A DNA stretch of 64,000 bases from NCBI RefSeq assembly GCF_007859195.1, contig NZ_VOHL01000002.1:62001-126000 (forward strand), in the 5' to 3' direction. A program made the translations under genes and the position numbers. Below are positions 10,162 through 19,349 of the stretch, one piece after another. Each line of letters opens with the position of its first letter. The first letter of the stretch is position 1. Under the pieces are notes generated by a model. That model made no database searches and was not told the origin of the DNA. It worked only from the letters and a program-made list of their open reading frames with translations. The stretch comes from Streptococcus cuniculipharyngis. Lineage in GTDB: Bacteria; Bacillota; Bacilli; Lactobacillales; Streptococcaceae.

Positions 10162-10187
10162 GATTTAGCACTTGCTAAGTCTTATTG
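10157..10187 (+). terminator. Terminator after the GH25 gene
   Basis: A 13- to 14-bp inverted repeat with one G-U pair (10157-10170 with 10173-10186) that begins inside the stop codon; the T tract is short. Confidence 0.65.
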
Positions 10188-10206
10188 ACTTTGTAAGCCG
10201 TTTCAG

Positions 10207-10235
10207 TTGCCTAAAAAAATGGTTTATGATAAACT
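10207..10235 (+). promoter_or_regulatory. thiT promoter
   Basis: TTGCCT (10207-10212) and TAAACT (10230-10235), 17 nt apart, about 20 nt before the TPP aptamer. Confidence 0.65.
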
Positions 10236-10261
10236 GAAATTAATTAAATATCCCACATATT

Positions 10262-10345
10262 ACACATAGGAGTGCTTCTAGCTGAGATCGCCACAGGCGA
10301 AATCCTCAAGACCTGATCTAGTTAAAACTAGCGGAGGGATTGTGT
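10262..10345 (+). ncRNA. TPP riboswitch (THI element)
   Basis: The thiamine pyrophosphate aptamer is recognisable by its conserved blocks: GGAGTGC, GCTGAGAT, ACCTGATCTAG and GCGGAGGGA, closed by a P1 stem of ACACA with TGTGT. It is followed by the hairpin at 10363-10391 that carries the thiT ribosome-binding site. Known role: TPP binding represses downstream thiamine genes. Confidence 0.96.
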
Positions 10346-10362
10346 CAAAAGTTTGTCTATCC

Positions 10363-10391
10363 ACTCCTTTTGTCGTTAAAAAGGAGTTTTT
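10363..10391 (+). promoter_or_regulatory. Riboswitch expression platform with SD inside the hairpin
   Basis: A 9-bp stem (10363-10371 with 10379-10387) followed by T residues. Its 3' arm contains GGAG at 10383-10386, the thiT SD. The same hairpin could end transcription and hide the SD. Confidence 0.75.
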
Positions 10392-10393
10392 CT

Positions 10394-10942
10394 ATGCCAA
10401 AATTATCAACTAGCCAAAAGACAGAGAGAGCCTTGCTCTTAGCCCTGTCCTTACTGTTAGACAAATTAATCCTCTTTCAACTGCCTCAAGGTGGAAGTAT
10501 CTCTCTAGGCATGCTTCCAGTGATTATCTTTGCCCTTCGCTACGGCCCCATTAGCGGCTGCTTACTAGGCAGTCTTTCTGGGCAACTTCAACTTTTTCTA
10601 GGCGGCTATTTCCTTAGCCCTTGGCAATTTTTCCTTGATTATCCTATCGCTTATGGCCTGCTGGGCCTAGCTGGTCTAGCCACCCGCCAAAAAAATCTAA
10701 GCCACCGCCCTGTTCTACTTGCCTTTGCCATAGGTTTGGCTAGCCTAGGCCGATTAGTAGCCCATACCTTGGCTGGTATTCTCTTTTATAGCGACTATGC
10801 TCCTAAAGGAAGCCCTGTCTGGCTCTATGCCTTAACTTACAATGCTGGTTTTCTCATTCCATCAGCTATCATTTCCTATCTTTTGCTTCTTATCCTGCTC
10901 AAAAAAATTCCAAGACTATTAATTCCCGGCTATAACCGTTAA
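10394..10942 (+). CDS. thiT: Thiamine ECF transporter S component ThiT
   Basis: High-affinity thiamine-binding S-component that docks on the shared ECF module to import vitamin B1. 182 residues and about six membrane helices; the family stretch SISLGMLPVIIFALRYGP, and GSPVWLYALTYNAGF near the end, match ThiT. The ATG at 10394 is set by GGAG 8 nt upstream; longer in-frame starts would lie in the riboswitch. The TPP riboswitch directly upstream independently supports the substrate. No separate T-run terminator follows before the DUF368 gene. Confidence 0.95.
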   Translation: MPKLSTSQKTERALLLALSLLLDKLILFQLPQGGSISLGMLPVIIFALRYGPISGCLLGSLSGQLQLFLGGYFLSPWQFFLDYPIAYGLLGLAGLATRQKNLSHRPVLLAFAIGLASLGRLVAHTLAGILFYSDYAPKGSPVWLYALTYNAGFLIPSAIISYLLLLILLKKIPRLLIPGYNR

Positions 10943-10957
10943 TTCTCTTAAATTATG

Positions 10958-10998
10958 ACTAAAAAATGGTATAATGATTCTATATGCCATTTTTTAGT
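10958..10998. repeat. 12-bp perfect inverted repeat over the DUF368 promoter
   Basis: Arms 10958-10969 and 10987-10998 are perfectly complementary, with a 17-bp centre that contains the TATAAT at 10970-10975. The right arm ends just before the SD. It could be an operator, a thiT terminator without a tail, or both. Confidence 0.6.
10970..10975 (+). promoter_or_regulatory. -10 of the DUF368 gene
   Basis: Consensus TATAAT 34 nt before the start codon; the -35 position carries only a weak CTTAAA. Confidence 0.55.
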
Positions 10999-11009
10999 TG
11001 GAGGATTTT

Positions 11010-11852
11010 ATGATTTCTTGGATTACCAGGCTCGTTAAAGGAGTTATCATCGCCCTCGGTTTTATTTTACCTGGGGTATCCGGTGGGGTTTTAGCTTCCA
11101 TCTTGGGACTTTACGAGCGTATTATTTCATTTCTTGCCCACCTCTCGAAGAACTTTATTGATAATGTTCTCTTTTTCCTGCCAGTTGGAATTGGCGGTAT
11201 TTTAGGGATTGCTCTCTTTTCTGCCCCCTTGGAATACTTGCTTGCCAACTATCAAGTTCCTGTCCTCTGGGCCTTTACCGGAGCCATTGTTGGTACCCTC
11301 CCCACCCTTTGGCAAGAGGCTAGTGCCAAATCACCACGCGACCAGCTTGACTGGCTCTGGCTAATCGCTACCTTGCTGATTTCTGGCTTCTTTCTTTATA
11401 ACCTTAATGCTATGGTGGGAACCATCCCTGCTAATTTCATGAGCTTTATCTTGGCAGGAAGTTTGATTGCCCTTGGTGTACTGGTCCCTGGTCTTAGCCC
11501 GTCAAATCTGCTGCTTATTCTTGGGCTTTATAGTCCGATGTTGACTGGTTTTAAAAATCTTGATTTATTTGGAGTCTTTCTTCCCATTGCCATTGGCGGA
11601 GCCCTAACGATGCTACTATTCTCAAAAGCAATGGATTATGCTCTTGCCACCTATCATTCACGCGTCTATCACTTTATTATTGGGCTTGTTATCTCCAGTA
11701 CCCTGCTGATTGTTCTTCCAAATCCAAGCAGCAGCGAAAGCATTTCCTATGCGGGCCTTGACCTGACCGGCTTTTTGATTGCCAGCTTACTTTTTATCGC
11801 AGGACTTGCTTTGGGACTTTGGATGAGTAAATTAGAAGAGAAATACAAATGA
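11010..11852 (+). CDS. DUF368 polyprenyl-phosphate transporter (PopT family)
   Basis: Multi-pass membrane protein of 280 residues with about eight hydrophobic segments and an internal repeat: PGVSGGVLASILGLYERII near the start is echoed by PGLSPSNLLLILGLYSPML in the second half. DUF368 proteins are known to recycle undecaprenyl phosphate across the membrane for wall and teichoic acid synthesis. The ATG at 11010 has GGAGG 6 nt upstream. Its stop overlaps the ybaK start by 4 nt, so the two are translationally coupled. The family assignment is firm; lipid specificity is inferred. Confidence 0.9.
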   Translation: MISWITRLVKGVIIALGFILPGVSGGVLASILGLYERIISFLAHLSKNFIDNVLFFLPVGIGGILGIALFSAPLEYLLANYQVPVLWAFTGAIVGTLPTLWQEASAKSPRDQLDWLWLIATLLISGFFLYNLNAMVGTIPANFMSFILAGSLIALGVLVPGLSPSNLLLILGLYSPMLTGFKNLDLFGVFLPIAIGGALTMLLFSKAMDYALATYHSRVYHFIIGLVISSTLLIVLPNPSSSESISYAGLDLTGFLIASLLFIAGLALGLWMSKLEEKYK

Positions 11853-12322
11853 GTAAAGGACTTAAACTGAAAAAAACCTTGGTTGAGCAAATCTTAGATA
11901 AGGCCGGAATTGCCTATGACAGCTTGCAACTAAACGCCTTAGAAGGACAACTACCAGATCATATCCAACCGGAAATGATTTTTAAAACATTAGCCTTGAC
12001 CGGAGATAAAACTGGCCCCTTGATTGGTCTTGTTCCCATCACAGAACACCTCTCAGAAAAGAAACTAGCAAAATTATCCGGTAACAAAAAGGTCCAAATG
12101 ATTCCCCAGAAAAATTTACAAAAAACCACAGGTTACATTCACGGAGCCAATAATCCTATCGGTATTCGTCAAAAGCACGCCTTTCCAATTTTTATTGATC
12201 AACAAGCTCTCCTGCAACCCGAGATAATTGTTTCAGCAGGGGAAGGCGGTCGCTCTATTCAAATCAATAGCCAGGAACTTGCCGAATTTGTCCAGGCTCA
12301 ATTTGCTGACCTCAAACAATAA
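11849..12322 (+). CDS. ybaK: YbaK/EbsC Cys-tRNA(Pro) deacylase
   Basis: Trans-editing enzyme that removes cysteine mischarged on tRNA(Pro). 157 residues, one YbaK domain of typical length, with the family blocks FKTLALTGDKTGPLIGLVP, KKVQMIPQKNLQKTTGYIHG and SAGEGGRSIQI. Its start overlaps the DUF368 stop as ATGA. The function is supported by family knowledge; other misacyl-tRNA editing activities in this superfamily cannot be excluded. Confidence 0.9.
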   Translation: MSKGLKLKKTLVEQILDKAGIAYDSLQLNALEGQLPDHIQPEMIFKTLALTGDKTGPLIGLVPITEHLSEKKLAKLSGNKKVQMIPQKNLQKTTGYIHGANNPIGIRQKHAFPIFIDQQALLQPEIIVSAGEGGRSIQINSQELAEFVQAQFADLKQ

Positions 12323-12356
12323 CCAACTACTATTTTTAACAACTTAGGAGAAGATT

Positions 12357-13010
12357 ATGAAACTTTATTTTGTCCGTCATGGGGAAACCCTCTGGAATCG
12401 CCAAGGGATGTTCCAAGGGGCAAGTATCGATGCTAGCCTACTGGAAGATAGCCTACCGGAGATTATCCAGTTAGGTCAAGCCCTAAAGAACATCCCTTTT
12501 AATCGCATTTTTTCTAGTGATTTACGTCGTGCTGTCGAAACCGCACAACTCATCAACCAGGAAAATCTGCACCCCAAAAAGATTGAAGAAATTCCCCAAC
12601 TACGGGAATGGCGTCTGGGGAGCTTGGAAGGCCAAAAAATCAGCTTAATGAAGGCCATCTACCCTAAACAAATCCACGCCTTTACCCACAATCTAGCCTG
12701 CTTTAATCATGACATGTTTGATGCTGAAAGCGTTTATCAAGTCAGTCACCGTATTGCTGATTTTGTCAAATCACTAGATTATCAGCAACTAGACCATGTC
12801 CTTATCGTCGGCCATGGAGCTAGCTTAGTAGCTGGAATGGGTGAATTGCTCGGCTACTCACCAGCTCGACTCCGCCAACATGGGGGACTAGCCAATGCCA
12901 GTCTCAGTGTATTAGAAACGACTAATGGCCAGGATTTTAGTTTGTTAAGCTGGAATGATAAATCTTATTTGGACGAAACAGAGCCTCTTGCAGTGGTTCA
13001 ACAGGTCTAA
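12357..13010 (+). CDS. Histidine phosphatase family protein
   Basis: 217-residue phosphoglycerate-mutase-like phosphatase. The RHGE catalytic motif is at residues 7-10 (FVRHGETLWNRQG), with a second conserved His in VGHGASL. An SD (TTAGGAGAAG) precedes the ATG at 12357. The substrate cannot be told from sequence; such small streptococcal members act on phosphorylated metabolites rather than as glycolytic mutases. It is the last gene of the DUF368-ybaK run and meets a HAD gene head-on at a shared terminator. Confidence 0.85.
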   Translation: MKLYFVRHGETLWNRQGMFQGASIDASLLEDSLPEIIQLGQALKNIPFNRIFSSDLRRAVETAQLINQENLHPKKIEEIPQLREWRLGSLEGQKISLMKAIYPKQIHAFTHNLACFNHDMFDAESVYQVSHRIADFVKSLDYQQLDHVLIVGHGASLVAGMGELLGYSPARLRQHGGLANASLSVLETTNGQDFSLLSWNDKSYLDETEPLAVVQQV

Positions 13011-13016
13011 TGCCAT

Positions 13017-13058
13017 AAAAAATCTTCTGATAATCATGATTATCAGAAGATTTTTTTT
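13017..13058. terminator. Bidirectional terminator
   Basis: A perfect 40-nt palindrome (20 + 20) flanked by A and T runs. It serves the histidine phosphatase gene on the plus strand and the HAD gene on the minus strand. Confidence 0.92.
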
Positions 13059-13959
13059 AATTACCATATTTAACGCGAAGCAGGTGTTCTTGTTTTTTAT
13101 CTAAGCGGAGCATGATGACCACCTTATCAATGCTCATATTACTCTCCAATAAACGCTCTGCTGCCATCATCAAGCCATTATCCAAGCCCATCTGAAAGAC
13201 AGGATTTTCTTTGTCATTGGCATCAAAGATAAATTTATTATTTGGCAGGTCAAACAAGACCTTAACCGCTCCATAAAGCTGTTCAAAATTATCAATTTCC
13301 AAATCAAAAATCGGCTTATTGCCAGCCTTGAGTTGACGCCTCCGATGATTGAACCATAGAGCATGCCAACCCGCATTCAACGCTCCCATGACATCATTAT
13401 CATAGGAATCTCCCACATAAAGGGTGGTAGCCGGATTCATGTCAAACTGTTCTGCTGCTAGGTTGAAGATTTCCTTTTCCGGTTTTTGAAAACCTGTCGC
13501 TTGACTAACAATGACACGCTTGGGTTCGATATAATCATACAAACCTAATTTTTTTACTTTTTTCAGCTGATGTTCCGTTGGCCCATTGGTGATAATTCCC
13601 ATAGGGACCCCCTTAGCTTTCAGAAAATCAAGGGTCATCCTCATTTCATCAAGCATGGTAATATTTTCTAGCTCGTATTCGTAGATGTCTTGAAAAGCAC
13701 GTCCCTTTGCTTCATCAATTTCTGGATAACCAAACTCTAACAGAGTTTCACGACACCGCCAAAAACGAAAATACTCTGTGGTCCATTCACCTGCCATTAC
13801 CCGTGGAAATCCCGTATCAGAATAATGCCTGAACCGAATATAGGCCGCATTGATCTGAGTCATATCAAAATCAGGAAAGCATTTTTCCATGGCCAAGCGG
13901 TAAGGGGCTTGTTGATCATAGATGGTATCATCCACATCAAAAACAATTGATGAAATCAT
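13057..13959 (-). CDS. HAD-superfamily hydrolase with C-terminal extension
   Basis: 300 residues. The HAD motifs are intact: FDVDDTIYD (motif I, nucleophile Asp at residue 8), ITNGPTEH (II), KPEKEIF (III) and VGDSYDNDVMGA (IV), giving a YjjG/PhnX-like phosphatase core of about 230 residues. A further 65 residues or so, from KFIFDANDKENPVFQ, form a small extra domain that I do not recognise. The ATG at 13959 follows AGAGGAA. It is monocistronic between the shared palindrome and its own upstream region. Substrate unknown. Confidence 0.85.
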   Translation of the reverse strand: MISSIVFDVDDTIYDQQAPYRLAMEKCFPDFDMTQINAAYIRFRHYSDTGFPRVMAGEWTTEYFRFWRCRETLLEFGYPEIDEAKGRAFQDIYEYELENITMLDEMRMTLDFLKAKGVPMGIITNGPTEHQLKKVKKLGLYDYIEPKRVIVSQATGFQKPEKEIFNLAAEQFDMNPATTLYVGDSYDNDVMGALNAGWHALWFNHRRRQLKAGNKPIFDLEIDNFEQLYGAVKVLFDLPNNKFIFDANDKENPVFQMGLDNGLMMAAERLLESNMSIDKVVIMLRLDKKQEHLLRVKYGN

Positions 13960-14052
13960 GGTTTCAATTCCTCTTTCATTCTATTTTCACTATTATACTA
14001 CTTTACCTTAAGTCCTAGCAACTTTCAAACTATCTCTTGCCCAGATTTCTTA

Positions 14053-15597
14053 CTACTCATCATAGGATTTAAAGGGAGCATTTTTCTTAGGGTACCTATC
14101 TGGTGTTATGCTCAACCCCATTTCATGTTTTTCATAGAGCAGTTCTTTAAATAGCGAAGCAAGAACCAGGATAAGAACAAATGAAAATGGTAGCGCGACA
14201 ATAATCAAAATGTTCTGCAAGGCAGTCAAGCCGCCAGACAAGAGTAGTACAATAGCCATAATAGACAGAGCCACTCCCCAAGTTACCTTGGTTTGATTTG
14301 TTGGTGTTAACTGACCATCTTCAGTCAACATCCCCAGCACAAAGGTGGCAGAATCTGCAGACGTGATAAAAAAAGTCATGACTAGAATAATAGCTAAGAT
14401 TGATAATATAGTTCCCTGTGAGTATTGACCAAAGGTGGCGAAAAGGATCTCCTCCGTCGCAAATTTTCGTAAATCAAGGCCCGACATCTGGGCTGATGTT
14501 GATAGGGTCCCAAAGGCTGAAAACCACAGTAAGCTCAGTAAGGTTGGCACAATTAAAACAACCGTTAAGAATTCACGAATACTTCGTCCTCTGGAGATTC
14601 GAGCGATAAAGACACCAACAAAAGGCGACCAAGAAATCCACCAGGCCCAATAAAAAATCGTCCATTGATTAGTCCATGGTCTCTGACTATCATTAAAGGC
14701 AGCAGTTCCTAAGCTCATTTCGGGTAGGGTCTGTAGATAATTGCCCAAAGAAGTCGTCAAGACATCGAATATCTTGGTTGTCGGCCCGATCCCCACGACT
14801 ACTGCTAACAATAACAAGGCTAAAAGCAAATTAAAGTCAGATAAGACCTTAACTCCCTTGCCTAGGCCCGACAGGGCTGATAAAAGAAAAAGAACAGTGG
14901 CTACCACAATAATTATAATCTGAATCGAAATGGTATTGTCCAGACCAAACACATAAGATAGACCGCCATTGATCTGAGCAGCGCCAAACCCCAGAGTAGT
15001 CGCTACCCCAATGACCGTTGCTAAAACAGTTATCGTGTCAACTAGTTTGCCCCAAAAACCATCCGTCTTAGCTCCAAACAAAGGCTTTAAAGTAACTGAC
15101 AACAGGTATTTTTCCTGCTTACGAAACCCAAAATAAGCCAGGGCTAAGGCAACCACCCCATAAACAGCCCAAGCATGAAGACCATAATGAAAAAAGGTTA
15201 AGCGAAAGGCATCCGCCAAGGCTTGCTGGCTCCCCACCTGGGCATAAGGCGCTGAAATAGCAAAGTGACTAAGCGGCTCTGCTGCCCCATAAAAAACTAG
15301 GCCAATCCCCATACCAGCAGAAAACATCATGGCAATCCAAGAAAGGGTAGAATACTCTGGCTTAGAGTCAGGCTCTCCCAAGCGGATTTGACCCATGGGA
15401 CTGAAAATAAAAAAAGCACAAAAGGCTAAAATAGTCGTCACCAAAAGTAGGTACAGCCACCCAAAATGAACAGTAATCAATTGCTTAATCTGTTCGGTCG
15501 CCTGCTGCAATTCTACCGGTCGGACAACACCTAAGAGAATCAGCAGCAAGACCAAACCTGCTGACGCATAAAAGACAGATGTCTGGCGTTTAAACAT
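14053..15597 (-). CDS. BCCT-family betaine/choline/carnitine transporter
   Basis: 514-residue secondary transporter with twelve predicted membrane helices. The BCCT signature is seen in WTIFYWAWWISWSPFVGVFIARISRGR, and FGLHAW-type sequence (HYGLHAWAVYG) lies before it. The glycine-rich helix-3 region is SAGMGIGLVFYG, close to the Gly-Met-Gly-Ile-Gly of sodium-coupled betaine carriers such as BetP and OpuD, so an osmoprotectant is the likely substrate. AAGGAGG precedes the ATG at 15597. Exact substrate and coupling ion are inferred. Confidence 0.9.
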   Translation of the reverse strand: MFKRQTSVFYASAGLVLLLILLGVVRPVELQQATEQIKQLITVHFGWLYLLLVTTILAFCAFFIFSPMGQIRLGEPDSKPEYSTLSWIAMMFSAGMGIGLVFYGAAEPLSHFAISAPYAQVGSQQALADAFRLTFFHYGLHAWAVYGVVALALAYFGFRKQEKYLLSVTLKPLFGAKTDGFWGKLVDTITVLATVIGVATTLGFGAAQINGGLSYVFGLDNTISIQIIIIVVATVLFLLSALSGLGKGVKVLSDFNLLLALLLLAVVVGIGPTTKIFDVLTTSLGNYLQTLPEMSLGTAAFNDSQRPWTNQWTIFYWAWWISWSPFVGVFIARISRGRSIREFLTVVLIVPTLLSLLWFSAFGTLSTSAQMSGLDLRKFATEEILFATFGQYSQGTILSILAIILVMTFFITSADSATFVLGMLTEDGQLTPTNQTKVTWGVALSIMAIVLLLSGGLTALQNILIIVALPFSFVLILVLASLFKELLYEKHEMGLSITPDRYPKKNAPFKSYDE

Positions 15598-15683
15598 GAC
15601 AAGACCTCCTTAAATTCTTATCGTTTATTTTTTTGCGAGAAAATAACATCGCATTTTCAAAGGATAAACGAACATCACTATCT

Positions 15684-15692
15684 AGTGTAACA
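15684..15692 (-). promoter_or_regulatory. Extended -10 of the BCCT gene
   Basis: Minus-strand TACACT preceded by TG plus one base (TGTTACACT); no good -35. It lies about 87 nt upstream of the start codon. Confidence 0.5.
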
Positions 15693-15825
15693 AAAACCTA
15701 AAAATACTTCTACTCATAAAACTAAAAATGTCAAGTTTTGTTCAAAAAATACTCCCCTTTTCTCCTCAACACTCAAAGAAAAGATAGTCTCTTTGTGAAA
15801 TTTCTGCTATTTTATGATAGAATAG

Positions 15826-17340
<1,515 letters not shown>

Positions 17341-17346
17341 ATACCT

Positions 17347-17499
17347 ATGAGAACCAATCGACTGATGGCCAGCCTATCGGCCTTGATATTTATAGCCTAC
17401 GGCTTATTTTCCCAATCCAGCAATAGAACCATGTTTATCTACTTAGGGGTGGTCTTTATCATCATCGCCTTGGCAGATTATCTCAAAAAGAAAAAGTAG
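17347..17499 (+). CDS. Small membrane protein, 50 residues
   Basis: Unrecognised short gene only 6 nt after lysS. The product has a short basic N-terminus (MRTNR), a hydrophobic segment (about residues 7-20), a polar turn with QSSNR, a second hydrophobic segment (about 29-43) and a KKKK tail: a two-helix hairpin. No SD precedes the ATG, so translation would depend on ribosomes finishing lysS. The lysS terminator begins inside its last codons, so it belongs to the lysS transcript. Function unknown. Confidence 0.6.
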   Translation: MRTNRLMASLSALIFIAYGLFSQSSNRTMFIYLGVVFIIIALADYLKKKK

Positions 17500-17524
17500 T
17501 CTAAGGTCTTTAGACTACTTTTTT
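17491..17524. terminator. Bidirectional terminator lysS/ydbC
   Basis: 14-bp stem (17491-17504 with 17510-17523) with a 5-nt loop and A/T runs on both sides. It overlaps the ends of both converging genes. Confidence 0.9.
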
Positions 17525-17733
17525 GAACGAAAGGCATCCAGCAAGGTTTGAAATTCGTCATTGCTGAGGGTAATGCCCTTGCCCATCTTACTATGGTCTG
17601 GACTCCAAGAACGAATGTCATACTTGGGCTCTGCCCCATTAAAACTCACTCGGTTTAATTCCTTAGTCCAGCCTTTATCATTAGTTGACAGGACTAAAAG
17701 CTCCTCAACAATCTCAAAAGTAAATGTCGCCAT
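17515..17733 (-). CDS. YdbC-like PC4 family single-stranded nucleic-acid-binding protein
   Basis: 72 residues. The sequence matches the YdbC family, prokaryotic relatives of the transcription coactivator PC4 whose dimers bind ssDNA: FNGAEPKYDIRSWSPDHSKMGKGITL is the diagnostic block, and RSWSPDH is the most conserved part. SD GGAGG precedes the ATG at 17733. Role in the cell unknown; a link to DNA repair or transcription is inferred from PC4. Confidence 0.85.
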   Translation of the reverse strand: MATFTFEIVEELLVLSTNDKGWTKELNRVSFNGAEPKYDIRSWSPDHSKMGKGITLSNDEFQTLLDAFRSKK

Positions 17734-17820
17734 ATTGACCTCCTTATCTTATTTATTCGTCAAATAGACCACAACTATTATACCAAAAAGGAGAAAAATT
17801 GAGTTTTTTGGCGATTCAAT

Positions 17821-17849
17821 GTGACAAAGCCCCTTCCTTATGATATAAT
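17821..17849 (+). promoter_or_regulatory. Promoter of the DUF3270 gene
   Basis: GTGACA (17821-17826) and TATAAT (17844-17849), 17 nt apart, 29 nt before the start. Confidence 0.75.
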
Positions 17850-17878
17850 AAAAGAGATTAATATAGAGGGAGGGGAAT

Positions 17879-18166
17879 ATGTCAACCAATGTCAATAGAC
17901 AACGGCAAGAAGAACGAGAAGAAGACCTACAAGTTTCTTATTCGCCTAAGTACAGAGAATTTCAAGAGTTGAATAGCAACAGCGCAAAATTCCGCGAGCT
18001 CGTTTTCTTTGCCCGTGTTGCCATTTTCTCCATCATGACAGTACTCATTTGCTTTGTCCTTCTCTCCTTAGGAATACAGTCCCTCTGGGCCTTTCTGCTA
18101 TCACTCTTGATTAGTTTTGCCCTTAATTCGACCCTATCTTATTTTATTTTTTCAATGAAACATTAA
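17879..18166 (+). CDS. DUF3270 family membrane protein
   Basis: 95 residues: a charged N-terminal half rich in Glu and Arg, then two hydrophobic segments (about 43-65 and 69-90). The YREFQELNSNSAKFRELVFFARVA stretch is typical of DUF3270, which I know only from streptococci and close relatives. A strong SD (GGGAGGGG) precedes the ATG, and it has its own promoter and terminator, so it is monocistronic. Function unknown. Confidence 0.8.
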   Translation: MSTNVNRQRQEEREEDLQVSYSPKYREFQELNSNSAKFRELVFFARVAIFSIMTVLICFVLLSLGIQSLWAFLLSLLISFALNSTLSYFIFSMKH

Positions 18167-18168
18167 CC

Positions 18169-18206
18169 AACAGGTAAGCTTGATGAAAGACTACCTGTTA
18201 TTTTTT
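18169..18206 (+). terminator. Terminator after the DUF3270 gene
   Basis: 8-bp closing stem (18169-18176 with 18192-18199) around a 15-nt loop, then six T. Confidence 0.75.
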
Positions 18207-18390
18207 ATAAAATATGTGAACATGCCACAAATTTTCGCTAGATTTGCTGCTCAACCCAGTGATTTTTATTTCTACCTTAACCTGACCTAACCCATCACAA
18301 ATCCAAACCCACTAGATGTGACCAAGTCAGGCTAATCCTATTCTTTCCTTGTACCTGCATCTTATCATAAGTCTCACAACAAACCAGACG

Positions 18391-18424
18391 AAAAGAGCCT
18401 AGTCCAGTCAACTAGGCTCTTTTA
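18391..18424. terminator. Terminator of the hprK operon
   Basis: 13-bp perfect stem (18391-18403 with 18411-18423), 7-nt loop, A and T runs. It is 36 nt beyond the YtxH stop on the minus strand. Confidence 0.85.
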
Positions 18425-18459
18425 ATCGTCTACCCCCGTAAGGAATTCGCTAAGAACTC

Positions 18460-18912
18460 CTACTCTTTTTCTTGACTTGTTTGCTCTTGATACTCAATAA
18501 CAATATCGTCTACCACAACGCCTACTTTGGGCAATTGCTGATCAGCCACGTCTTGAGAATCATCTCCTTCTAGCTCCTCTTGAACCTTAGTTTTGACCTG
18601 ATTAAGACCATCACTTGCTAAATCCAAGACTTCCCCCGTTCGCTCCTTCAAGTTTGCCAACAAATCTTCCTTGGTCAACTCACCTGTCTCCCATTGCTGC
18701 TTATAAGACTGTACTTGATTAAGCGCCTTATCCTTATAACCTATAACCATTTCTTTCAACTTTTGGTTATAATCCTCAGGAGACTCTTGATAATCTGTTA
18801 CAAAGTCGGTAACCTTCCCTTGTAACTGTTTCCCCTTTTGACTCGTCAACAAGTAAGCGGCTGCCGCTCCTGATAGACTACCCCAAAATACGGTCTTCAA
18901 TAACTTAGTCAT
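18460..18912 (-). CDS. YtxH domain protein
   Basis: 150 residues. A short N-terminal membrane segment (FWGSLSGAAAAYLLTSQKGK), then a long helical, charged region and an acidic tail with VGVVVDDIVIEYQEQ. This is the YtxH layout; the family is often membrane-associated and stress-linked. SD AAGGAGG lies before the ATG. It is the last gene of hprK-lgt-DUF948-ytxH and starts directly at the stop of the DUF948 gene, so it is probably cotranslated. Biochemical role unknown. Confidence 0.85.
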   Translation of the reverse strand: MTKLLKTVFWGSLSGAAAAYLLTSQKGKQLQGKVTDFVTDYQESPEDYNQKLKEMVIGYKDKALNQVQSYKQQWETGELTKEDLLANLKERTGEVLDLASDGLNQVKTKVQEELEGDDSQDVADQQLPKVGVVVDDIVIEYQEQTSQEKE

Positions 18913-19311
18913 CTATTTTCCTCCTTTTTTCCGAAATAATTTTGTCGCCATCCGAGTTGCTCCGGTCGCAACACCTGCCTTGACAACACTTGACCCCGTG
19001 CTAGCCTTTTGGCTAAACTGACGGGCTTGAGTGTTCAAATCTGAAACACTAACCGATAAATCAGCCACAGCTGCAAAAAGGGGATCAATGGTTGATACCT
19101 TACCATTGACATCTTCCACTAAAACATTTGTTTTAGCCAATAATTCATTGGTCAAATGCAGGGTAACATCTAAATCGCTAGTTAATACCTGAATGGTCTT
19201 GGTTGTCTCGTCCACTGTCCGAGAAACCTTACTTAGTAAAATAACCAAATAGACCACTAACAAAACAACTGCTAAGGCAATAATTAATAGGGCAATGCCA
19301 CCTAAATCCAT
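18913..19311 (-). CDS. DUF948 protein
   Basis: 132 residues. One N-terminal membrane helix (about residues 4-26), then a long amphipathic helix with heptad character through residue 90 and a basic C-terminus (RMATKLFRKKGGK). DUF948 proteins commonly sit next to YtxH proteins, as here, and are proposed to work together at the membrane; this is context only. It lies 38 nt after the lgt start-to-stop unit in the hprK operon. Confidence 0.85.
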   Translation of the reverse strand: MDLGGIALLIIALAVVLLVVYLVILLSKVSRTVDETTKTIQVLTSDLDVTLHLTNELLAKTNVLVEDVNGKVSTIDPLFAAVADLSVSVSDLNTQARQFSQKASTGSSVVKAGVATGATRMATKLFRKKGGK

Positions 19312-19349
19312 TTATCTATTCTCCTCTAACTATTAAACATGACAAGTCA

